Below, one piece after another: positions 11,469 through 21,014 of a DNA stretch of 61,497 nucleotides. The DNA is from Scytalidium lignicola (lineage: Eukaryota; Ascomycota; Leotiomycetes): assembly GCA_002812745.2 (NCBI GenBank), contig NCSJ02000257.1:1-61497 (forward strand), read 5' to 3'. A program made the position numbers and the translations under genes. Numbering within the stretch: the stretch's first letter is position 1; each line of letters opens with the position of its first letter. The notes beneath the pieces are model-generated. The model made no database searches. It saw only the letters and a program-made list of their open reading frames with translations, and was not told the DNA's origin.

Positions 11469-11756
11469 TAAAACTGATTATACCATAATTATTTACCTGT
11501 TTATCATTTAATTTATTTAAAATATAAATAATACATGGATAAAATTTAAAAATAAGTTTAATCTATTGTTTAACTATTGAAAATGTAAGTGTTAGTAGAA
11601 TAGTGTTACGTATACGTGATATTCAAGTGCCATTTTAGCTAGTCCTGATTAGGTAGTAAGAGTAAGCGAAGCTCTTACAACTTTGCTCTTTTACCTTCTA
11701 ATTGTACAACAACCATAAAATAATACAACGAGTATATTATGTATAATTGCATACTG
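11469..11756. other. AT-rich spacer between elements
   Basis: No gene seen. Confidence 0.4.
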
Positions 11757-11758
11757 TA

Positions 11759-11998
11759 CGTAAGGGGGTGTCAACAAATACTGGGCCACCCCATGTGAGG
11801 CTGTAAGCTAATCATGTGCACGGTTCAACCTAAATTCACGTTGCTTTGATGCCGGTAAGCAATTACACTGTTTTCAAATTCCAGTGCCACTCAATAATTC
11901 AACAGTTTTTCTAAAATAGTGATAGAAAATCTCCTGATTTGGCCAAAAAAACACTCGCTTGCAGGGGGTGGCCCAGTATTTGTTGACACCCCCTTACG
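11759..11998. mobile_element. MITE, Tc1/mariner type
   Basis: About 240 bp. Terminal inverted repeats of 34-37 bp (11756-11792 and 11965-12001) begin GTAAGGGGGTGTCAACAAAT. The TA dinucleotide lies at 11757-11758 and 11999-12000. No coding capacity. Its right TA is also the left TA of the mariner element that follows. Confidence 0.88.
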
Positions 11999-12128
11999 TA
12001 CGGAAGGGGGTTTCAAAAATGATCGGTCCACCCTTGTTTTGCCACCTATTCTGCCAGCTAAATAAGGAAATCACATAACGCTGTTTTATTACTACTATTT
12101 TACTACTCTACTACAATTGCTATCACTA

Positions 12129-13540
12129 TTACCCTGAAGGGCCTCCTCTCCTCCATATAACTTTCCAAATCCTTTGTGGCATAGTGTCAATAAAGTGGTT
12201 TATGTAGTTCTTGTTACGGGTTTTACCTAACAAGCTGATTGGTGTAGGCCTGAGGCTCGGTACACGGAAGGTGTACATAGAGAACCTAACAATCAGAGGT
12301 CACGTGATGGAGTCTTGGGATCCCTGGGGGACTCCAGAGGACTCCAAGGACTCCAAGGGATCCAACTCTATTTCATTATCTATATAAGCATACTGTAGGA
12401 ACATGAGAGTAGACTCCTCGTGTTCAACCTAAATACATTACTAGATCCTACCTTTGACTTAGTCGCCTGATCAAGTGTCTCCTGTTTCCGCTGTCCCTGA
12501 ACATCTACCTTACCCTTGGCTATCCAGTGATCTGGATGGCGTAGTTTTGTAACAGTTCTCAATCGATATTTCGTGGTCCTATATATCTACTATAGCTTCT
12601 TTCAGATCCTCTAGCTTCTATCCTCCATGTAGCTTCCTGTTTCGTAATAATTGCTTAAGGATCCTCCATATGTTCTCAATTGGATTCAAATCTGGTAAGA
12701 CTGGTGGCCAATTAATTGAATTGACATGGCACTCCAATTGTATAACATTGCAAAACCCTTTATTTCTTGGTGTATTCTTTTTGCTATGCACAGGGCTGTT
12801 ATCTTTTACACAAAAGAAGTCTCCTGATATGTTAAATACCTCCTTCACTGGCTGTGCCTTTACCTTGAATATCTCTTTCAGTGGCCTTCTCAGGATTTGC
12901 TCAGCATACTTCTGTTATGTGAAACCTTTGCCTTTATCTTCGTATAAAACGAAATAAAGCTTAGATTTGAAGTTATAACTAATTGCAGCTTATGCTATAA
13001 TTGATTTATAGCCTGAATGGAATGTGAATTGAATGCAATCAAGCCTTCTTCGTTCTTTACACTTGCGCAAAAGGCGTTGCCTTCTGAGCATATCTGAGCA
13101 TGTAATTGTCTTATCACAATATATTCCTCTCCTCTAGTAATTGATATTATGATCTCAATGCTTCATACAATATATGAACCATTTGCTTTTATTGACCTTT
13201 GAAAGGAATAGCTTGCAATCAAGTATGTGATAATGATAGCCAAAACGCGTAAGTGCAGCAAGAAGAGTATTATTAGAAATGCTTAAATTGAATTGCTCTT
13301 TGATCTTTGATATGGGAAGTGTTCTCCGATTATAATATCTAGTAAACTACTCAATCACCTTTTTAATTGTTTCATCTGAAATCTTCCTTCGTCGGCCTGT
13401 TGTTTTGTGAACGTGATCAGACATGTGAAGCCATTTTCAGCTGTAGAACGAGGGATTTTGAGTTTACGAGTAGCATCACGTTGTGAAAACTTTTGCTCAG
13501 TATATGTCTTAAATCGTACACGTTTTGGAGTATCCTAAGC
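12129..13540 (-). pseudogene. Tc1/mariner transposase remains
   Basis: From the 5' side on the minus strand: a helix-turn-helix-like start (RFKTYTEQKFSQRDATRKLK near 13535), the DNSPVHS catalytic Asp block, WPPVLPDLNPIENIW with the last acidic catalytic region (about 12690-12800), and a C-terminus YINHFIDTMPQRIWKVIW ending WRRGGPSG and stop at 12129. Several stops and shifts break the middle. The solo LTR splits the C-terminal segment. Confidence 0.85.
12212..12554. repeat. solo LTR inserted in the mariner element
   Basis: 343 bp from TGTTACGGGTTTTACC to TTTTGTAACA, flanked by a perfect 5-bp duplication GTTCT (12207-12211, 12555-12559). TG...CA ends and the duplication length fit an LTR retrotransposon; no internal region remains. 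The mariner reading resumes across it. Confidence 0.88.
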
Positions 13541-13681
13541 TATAATTGTAAGTATGAAAGTGGTGTAATAATATTGTATGAAGGAAGGTAAACAAATGTA
13601 CGCGTAGTAATAAAGCGGCAATATTTTTGAGCTCACCGCTTAGTAAGGGTGGACCGATCATTTTTGAAACCCCCTTCTGTA

Positions 13682-13896
13682 CTTCGTGCTACAGGTGAAC
13701 CGACAGTAAGCGAAAAATTGAGGAAAATCAATTTTCTTAAGAATTTTACAATGAAAATCAAAATCCTGTCACTCACTTCTGCTTGTTAACTGCTTGCGCT
13801 GACTTCGAGGAAACATGAAAAAATGATAGCCGCATAAGTGAACCGACAATTAAACGCACCAACATATTTTGTATATAAATTACAAGGTATACATTC
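13682..13896. repeat. diverged inner part of the inverted repeat
   Basis: Contains two GTGAACCGACA blocks in direct orientation (about 13694 and 13841). The reverse complement of 13750-13860 aligns loosely with 6350-6460. No gene. Confidence 0.55.
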
Positions 13897-14054
13897 GTGC
13901 AAAAAAGAAAATGCTGAGAATGCAACTGCCGTGAATCGAACACGAACCTAGTAATGTAAGTATTATTTTAGTGCAGAGTATAATAAGTGAACAACTTACC
14001 TCCACCTAACAGAATGGAAGGGTGGAATCCTAACCATTGGACCACAGAAGCCAT
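13897..14054 (-). repeat. right arm of inverted repeat carrying the tRNA-like unit
   Basis: Near-identical to 6048-6205 in opposite orientation. Confidence 0.9.
13921..14051 (-). tRNA. tRNA-like gene, Gly(UCC)-like, second copy
   Basis: Same 131-nt unit as at 6051-6181, on the other strand, with identical A-box, anticodon loop with 7-nt insertion, 52-nt GT...AG block and B-box. No substitution inside the unit was seen, in contrast to the heavily mutated DNA around it. That could mean recent duplication, gene conversion or purifying selection. Confidence 0.6.
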
Positions 14055-14860
14055 TTATTAGAAATGTACATATTTTTGCTTATATGTCTTGACTTCTAGT
14101 TTATATTGCTCGCGGTATTAAAAGTTCAAAATCACATGTACAAAGCTTGTTAAGAAAGTGATTAAATTAAGAAACTTGTTTAAAGATCAAAATAAAAGTA
14201 AGGTTAGTTTTAATATAAAGCCTCTAAATAAAGAGGTATAGCCTTTAAAGGACATTTGACCTTCTAACCTTACAAAAGCATGTTATTGTAACTTACTATT
14301 AGCATTTAATTGTCAAGAGCATGTAAACTAATAACAATTTGCAATAAGTCACTTTTGTAATTAACTGTATTCACCCTGTCCTTGCAGAGCAAAAATCCTG
14401 TAGTAAAAGTTCATAAACACGGTTGAAATGCAAAAAATCTTAACCTAAAATGTGATAACACTTTTTGTGATTCTACAGCTCTGTATTCATTATAGTCCAA
14501 TTCTTATTACTATATTCTCTCCTTTAGAACTTGTTAATTTACTTTTTTAGTGAAAGATACAGGTACGTTCCAACTGACATCCTATAAGACTCGTTTTATG
14601 CAGAGGCTTATGCATACGGCCATTAAAAAATTGTTAGACAACAGATGTATGAGGATCTTAAGAAGGTCGGATTTGAGCGAGTAATGGAAATGTTCGCGCT
14701 GCAAGGTGTTACATCTGTACGCTGGGCCGTCCTAAAATTCGGGGGTCAGTTGGACAATGAGCTCGCGAAAGATATTTGGGCCAGTTCTGGTCGATGTCAG
14801 TCCGGGGCCTTCGGAAGTATACTTGGGTACAGTTCGGGGACCTGCAATGGCATTTTGCCA
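14055..14860. other. AT-rich spacer
   Basis: No gene supported. A short GC-richer open stretch at 14645-14893 (+) overlaps the 3' end of the GIY-YIG gene and has no recognisable content. Confidence 0.5.
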
Positions 14861-16590
14861 TTAGGCAACCTTCTTCGGCCGAACGCTCTCTAGGTCGAAT
14901 CGCCACGGCAGTAGGCGACGTGGTCGATTAATGATGTCCTCTTTCTTATGTCCATCTAGTAGATCAACGAGAGCGTTGATCTCTTGAGTAGTTATATCGC
15001 CTCCAGCTTGTACAAAATATGTAAAAGGCCGACTCAAACTTAATCCTGTAATCCTTAGGCAAAACCGTCTTGCAGGATCTGATTCTTGTGTCTCAGTGCA
15101 ATAGCATGCGCTTGCTCTACCTTCATATAAAATCCCTTGTGCATAAACTGTCATGCCTGGTACTATTTCCGGATAAATTTTTTTTGATATGCGGAAAGAA
15201 ACGCTACCAAAGCTAATGTGGTAAGAAAAGCCATTCGTGCATGGACGAACTACTTTTTCGCACCCACACATTAGGTCCTCGAGTACTCGTGCAGCCCTTT
15301 TAGCACTGGCATCTGCTAAGGCCGCTAACGACAGCTCTCGTCGTGCGTTGTAGTATGCTCTTAAAGCAGGATTTGGTGAGTTTTTAAGTTCAAAAAACTC
15401 ATATCTAAGAGAATAATAATACGAACGTGTAATATCGTCTGCTCCATGTAGTAATGTAGTAAACCTTTCTTTCCTAGAAAGATTAGGAAACACGTCATCT
15501 AAGTTAGAAACACCCTGCCATAAAGGATTAAAAACATTAAGATGTTGTCTCCCAATAATTGTTGTTGGATTTATGTATTTTTCAAGTTCTCGTTTCGGCA
15601 AGGTTTGAAATATAAGGGTCCCCCAAAGTTCTATGATATTCATCTTAAGCAAATCATCTTTGGTGCCTATAGAAGAATTGTTTGTTCTAATATCCTCCAG
15701 ATAGGCAAGGACAACAAATGCTGAGAGATTCCCAGGGCGTGAATCCCAAGCGTGGTAGTGAAGGCTAGGGTGTTTATTTCTATTTAACGGATTCATGTGA
15801 TCCTTTAGCCGGATTTTAAGATCAATACTCTGACCAACATATAAAAAGAATTCTTCTTTGTCGTCATCAGGATGCCATATGATATGAAGATAGATAGCAG
15901 GTCGGTGACAATCGAGATCTCCTCCAATATTGATAAGGCTAGACCTAAGGTTAGTATTGTGTCTAATTAGATTATAGTGTATAGGACAACGTACCCTTGA
16001 CGTGAGATATGTGGCTTTTGGCATAATTGCCAAACAGATTTTTGTATATAGCTACTTAATAACGTAACCCAGTCGTCTCGAGAAGCTAGAAGTTTGCTAT
16101 ATCTAGCAGCTTGTAGTTTTATAATCTTTGAAAGAGCATATTCCAAGATCTCTGCTGGCTGAATATTCCCAAATACCTGTCCGCTGCCCTTGTCACCTAC
16201 TAGCTGTACACTATTCGTCATAGAAGAAGCTTGTGTAGCTGAGGTAGATATCGGATAACGCCAATGAATGTTCCATATCGCATAAAATAAAGAATCAAGT
16301 ATATTGATCTTCACTGTCTGCCTAACTGGCCAGTCCACGCCTAGTCGCTCAAAATGTCCTTGCCATTCTTGTATCATGGTGTGTCGTTGTTTTCTCTGAC
16401 GAGTAGTTTCTTTGTGTTGGCTCGTTGGGAACGAATCTAAGCTGAGGCAATAGTCATCTTCAAGAGAGTTGGCGATCAAATCGACAAGTTTCTCAAAGAG
16501 CTGTGGTTGGTTTTTGTGTAGTTGAAGAAGAAGATATGTGACAGCATAGCGTCCATAATCTTGTATCGGTAAGCCCCTTATTAATGCCAT
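14861..16590 (-). CDS. GIY-YIG nuclease-domain protein
   Basis: Two exons, 16590-15995 and 15944-14861, with a 50-bp intron (GTACGT, ACTAAC branch, CCTTAG); 559 aa. The N-terminal 190 residues are helical-looking and unrecognised. The middle carries a GIY-YIG-type core: first Tyr in AIYLHIIW, FLYVGQS for the YIG element, an Arg/His helix IRLKDHMNP, and the metal-binding Glu in IIELWGTLIF. The key Tyr, Arg and Glu positions are therefore kept, consistent with an active nuclease. The C-terminal 200 residues hold two cysteine pairs (MCGCE, CYC) and are unassigned. No retroelement reverse transcriptase is adjacent, so it is not obviously a retroelement nuclease. Its 5' flank contains a MITE. Nearby genes give no functional hint. 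Confidence 0.78.
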
Positions 16591-16717
16591 TGTTGAATTA
16601 GTGTTGTTTCGAAAGAAGAAAGAGAGGAGGTATCACAGAACAAGATTATTCCAAACTTGTATATAAATATAGTTTGCAGTTTAAGGGGAGTTGTAAATAA
16701 AGATTCTAAAATATGCT

Positions 16718-16939
16718 TACGGAGGACGCGGTAAAAAGTCACGAGAAAGTGCCAAGAAAGTGCCAAAACGCTAAGATCCCACTCCGCTAAACATGCCCTA
16801 TAATTTTAGTGGCTTTCAAGCTCTTAGTACTCTATAATACGCTAGAATTACAGGGTACTTCAGGCCTATTCACCCAGAGAATATCAAATGGCACCAATGT
16901 CTTGGTATGTCTCATGACANTTTTACCGCGTCCTCCGTA
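16718..16939. mobile_element. MITE, TA-flanked
   Basis: Perfect 19-bp inverted ends (16718-16736, 16921-16939), TACGGAGGACGCGGTAAAA, including the TA at each edge. Lies about 130 bp upstream of the GIY-YIG start. Contains a short direct repeat AAAGTGCCAAG near 16744-16765. No coding capacity. Confidence 0.85.
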
Positions 16940-17754
16940 CTTAGTAAACGTGTTAGAGTAGCATAGCTCTCTACTCAGCTATAATAAGATAAAGTTACTA
17001 ATCTTATAAGATTACTAGCTTTAAATTATGAGACTTAATTACTTAATTAATTTAAAAGGTAGAGTGTTTAATCGGCGTATTGTCCATCTGGACAGTCATA
17101 CAACGATGTGCTCTCAAGAACTCTTTCCACGAGCATGTGCGTGTCGAAACTATCATGCCCTTCCCTTTTGTGAACCGGCTCCGCATTCTCTCCATAGTAG
17201 CGGTCACGGCACCGAAGGAAGCAGGCTGGGGAGCGCAATGCGTTGAGCAAGGAAAAAGAGCGTGAAAATAACGTCGGCCTGGCGTACTCCGTAGGAGAGA
17301 GGCTAACCAACAGTTCCTGACAATCCGACAAATGACTCCGAGGCACGCCTTGATAATAAGAGAATCAGTAGATGCCAGAAAAGGAGTAAGAGACGTATCG
17401 GCAGGCTTAATAGGTCGCGTATTGTCTTTATTGTCCAAGTGGTCCTATCCGTCAGGGTACCAGAGCAGCATGAGCACGTGAGCAGTCAGGGTGTTTAGCG
17501 AGCAGTGAAGGTTGCATGAAACAGCGACGAAACCAGCTGAATTTAGCAGTTTAAACCGGAGAACTTTGATATATGTTCCAGCCCATACACCAACTCCGCC
17601 CGTTGGCCAACGGTCTAGCCCATACACCAATATTACGGTTGGTGTATGGTCTAGCCTATACGCAAACCACCGCCTAAATGGCTTCATTTTCATGAAGATT
17701 ATTCGCATTTTTTATCTTTTTACACCACTCAATTATCATTATAATTTTGGGAAT
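16940..17754. other. spacer, no confident gene
   Basis: The minus strand is open for 128 codons (17438-17052) but the peptide is unrecognised. A perfect 11-bp-stem hairpin, CCATACACCAA with its complement around an 8-nt loop, lies at 17620-17649, and the stem sequence recurs at about 17583. Confidence 0.45.
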
Positions 17755-17762
17755 TTTAGTTT

Positions 17763-20312
17763 GGGGATACTTAAATCCTCCGGGCACTTACCTAAATCCT
17801 CCGGATTGCGCCGGTACCGGATGTGCCCGGACCATCGCGCTCCATAGTAATTTATTAGTAACCATATGATCCAGTAATATCCCTCTACGAAAACACGTAA
17901 AACGCGTTATCCTAATAATACGTGTTTCGTAGAGTGCTGGAATCCCCTATGAAATTGAAGTCATTTTCACCCCTATCTTTGGCTACATTTGCTCAATATG
18001 ACTACCCCAAACCCTCCTTTATGCAGCCCAGCTCCTCCAGAAGCGTTATACACTGATTTACCCTCGTTATTTACTTCAATTCAGACTTGGGCACGTACTA
18101 ATAGATATGCATTCGTCATTCGTCGCAAAGAACCAAAAACTATAGTCTATATGTGCGATAGGGGTGGAAAGTATCAATCCAAGGGCAAAAAGGAAGGCGT
18201 ACATCCATCGAAACAGCGCAATTCAACTAGCAAAAAGTGCGATTACAAGATGAAAGTGGTTGCTAAAGCGAAAGGGAATGAGTGGAGGTTAAAGGTTATG
18301 GAACCAACACATAACCATAGTGCCTCTACAACACCTATAGCTCATCCAGCACACAGAATGGCTACTCTGGACTCTCAGATTTATGCTCAGATATTATCCA
18401 AAGCTTACGCTGGAATAAGGAATGCTCAAATATTAAGTTCCCTTCATATCGAATACCTACAACTTTTAATTACTAGGAATGATATTACCAATATTGTTCA
18501 AGTGGCCCGATTAAAGTCGTTAGCAAGGCGAACACCAATTCAGTGGTTATTATATGTTTTAAGATCATCCTTTACCTTTTATTTACTAATAATTCAGGGC
18601 AAAACTCAAGGAACAAGGCTTTAACCCAGCATATTTGACCAATTCTACCAACAATCTAGTTCACCTTTTCTATACTCACCCAAAAGCACTTGCATTATAT
18701 CAATAACACCCTAATGTATTACTTATGGATTATACATACAAAACCAACCGATTTCACATACCATTACTTAATATATATGTTATAACCAGCGATAACAAGA
18801 TAATTCAGTTAGGGCTAGCATTCCTTTCAAAGAAAACAGAGAAATCATATGATTGGATTCTAGGTCGGTTTAAGGAGATAATGAAACAGCACTATATTGT
18901 AAAGCCACTTTCCATAGTAACTGATAAGGAATTGGCTCTAATGAAGAGTATTAATACACATTTCCCTAGATCCAACCATTTACTTTGTAAATGGTATATC
19001 AATATGAATGTATTGGCTAAAACAAAGTGATTCTTTCTACCACCAGTAAAGGAAGATAATATATGGAAAAGGTACCATATGTTCCAAGAGTTTCTAAAGC
19101 TCTAGGGGATCCTTTTGGATTTTCCTACTCTTGAAGCCTATATATCTAATCTCACCAAACTTTGTACATATCCACATACAACAATCAATTATATAGAGAA
19201 TACATGGTTAATCCTATGGAAAGAAAAGCTAATTTGATATTAAATTAGTCAACATTATCACTTTGGAGTACTCATAACTTCACCTATAAAAGGTTGCCAC
19301 AGCACTTTAAAGTCATATCTACAACGTGGAAATGGTGATCTGAACAATGTGTTTGAGCACTTACTTTTATTCTGGGCATCTTAGCAAAAAGGCATAAAAA
19401 CAATTATAACTCAAGAGCAACTTCAACAAAAACACCACATTAATATACACTTATTTTCTGCAGTTCCAAGTTAAGTTTATAACTACACACTTGAAAAGAT
19501 AATAGCTGAAAAAGCTAAGATCCCTAAAACTACAACACTTAATATTACACAGTGTACATGCTCAACATAGCGTTCTATAGGCCTCCCTTATTATCACTTG
19601 ATATAACAACGAGAAAGAGATGGAGAAGTAATACGTCTTGAGGATATACATGTACACTGGCACTACAATAAGCCAAAAGAACATACTCCGTTAATTTCAA
19701 ACATTCAAGTGCTTATTCTGAACCCACAAGTTGTGAAGGGGAAAAGTAGACCTAAAAGAGCTTTAAGGAAGGGCTGGAAGTCGACTACCAATACAATTTC
19801 TGGCATAAAACGTTTACCCTCTACTTTTGAGCTTCCTAGTAGCTCAGCTCCACCAGCATTAAAAGCTTCAAGTTCAAGAGAATTAGCTGAAGGAAGAGAG
19901 ATATATATCACGCGATCTGGGCGTACAACTACCAAAGTTGGGATACAGCGAATTTAAGAAATGGGTGGAGATATGTACAAGCCTAGGACAGCATAGGAAC
20001 GAGGGTATCAGCGTGGAATTTCATCGATTTATCACACAGATTCTATGGAGGAAACAGCTAAACTAGCTGACGAGGCAATGCAGGCTTCAGAGGCCTGGGA
20101 CGTGGTTCAAGAGACCCAAGATTGTATCGAAGTATTACTGTAGCTTTAAATTACTGTATAGACTAGAAGGGTATTATTTGTTACATAGCACAATCTCTTG
20201 TTACCATACTAATTTGTATGTGCAGGCAAGATACCGGAATGCCTAAGGTTATGTCCGGTACCGGCGCAATCCGGAGGATTTAGGTAAGTGCCCGGAGGAT
20301 TTAAGTATCCCC
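17763..20312 (+). mobile_element. Mutator-like (MULE) transposon with FAR1-type DNA-binding domain
   Basis: Perfect 59-bp terminal inverted repeats (17763-17821, 20254-20312) starting GGGGATACTTAAATCCTCCG. An 8-bp target duplication TTTAGTTT flanks them (17755-17762, 20313-20320). The TIR contains TAAATCCTCCGG twice. The internal transposase is broken. Terminal perfection against a decayed interior suggests movement in trans by a related element, or TIRs that escaped mutation. Confidence 0.92.
17998..20143 (+). pseudogene. MULE transposase with FAR1 domain, broken
   Basis: Starts at an ATG at 17998. A FAR1/WRKY-GCM1-like zinc region (CDRGGKYQSKGKKEG, CDYKMKVVAK, MEPTHNHSAS) covers the first 110 residues. 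A probable intron ends ACTAATAATTCAG at about 18597. MULE DDE-core landmarks follow: MDYTYKTNRFHIPLL (catalytic Asp), LGLAFLSKKTEKSYDW, SIVTDKELALMKSI (second Asp) and HLLCKWYINMN. A TAA at 18707 replaces an expected Gln codon, and more stops follow after 19027. The C-terminus ends around 20143 (AWDVVQETQDCIEVLL). Confidence 0.85.
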
Positions 20313-20320
20313 TTTAGTTT

Positions 20321-21014
20321 TTATATTATCTAAGTTCTGCGGTCTTGTTACAGATCCCTGCAGGGTCGTAACAATGTAATAAAAAACTTTAAACCTGGAT
20401 ACTTTTAATATTGTGAAAGTAAAACTAAATCCACATTTAAAGTGAGACGAAAGCGTACTTTTAATAAGTTTTAAATATAATTGCAAAGTTGATTTTACAA
20501 GTAACTAATATAGTGGTAACAGATTTCGGACTTTTAATTGAAGACACTTTTTCAAGTTACTCGTTAAAAGTTAACGATTTTTTATAAGATAAGTCCTTAA
20601 CTACGTTCCAGTGTGTGAATAAAGTGAATAAACAGGCCAAGCCGAAGCTGAGCTAGTCTGAGCAAAAGCAGTGTGAAGTCACGTGATTCAGAAAAGTTCG
20701 AATTAAGCTCTTTAGCAATCTTTGCACTATCGTCTAGTTTTAACTGGAATAACAGTAATTGTAACCGAGCACGCCGAGGAGTCGAAACAGACCGCGGCTC
20801 GCTCTCGCCCAGAAGTGGAAGAGCCCGCGCCAAGCAACGGTCGAAGCCTCACGGGGTTGCACTCCCGCAAGGCGGATTTGTGGCTGATACGGATCGAGAA
20901 AATCAATAAAAGATTGCCCCACCGAAGACTGGCTATAATTAACCTGACAAGGCCGCACATATCCGTGATGGCCGAATTCGCTCTTTTTGGAACTTCACAT
21001 TTAGAACTGCTGTG
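20321..21014. other. spacer, probable promoter of the next gene
   Basis: AT-rich to about 20600, then near-neutral. Several unrecognised open frames overlap one another; none supported. Confidence 0.4.

Larger units (their letters stand above)
12001..13679 (-). mobile_element. Tc1/mariner DNA transposon, interrupted by a solo LTR
   Basis: Terminal inverted repeats (left from 12001, right ending 13679) share GAAGGGGGTTTCAAAAATGA and continue to CGGTCCACCCTT. TA target duplications lie at 11999-12000 and 13680-13681. Without the inserted LTR and its 5-bp duplication the element is about 1.33 kb, a normal mariner size. The transposase is on the minus strand and broken. Confidence 0.9.

Noticed and set aside
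17052..17438. 128-codon minus-strand frame between MITE and MULE
   Set aside because: No recognisable domain and overlapping frames on the other strand; treated as chance or an unidentified relic.
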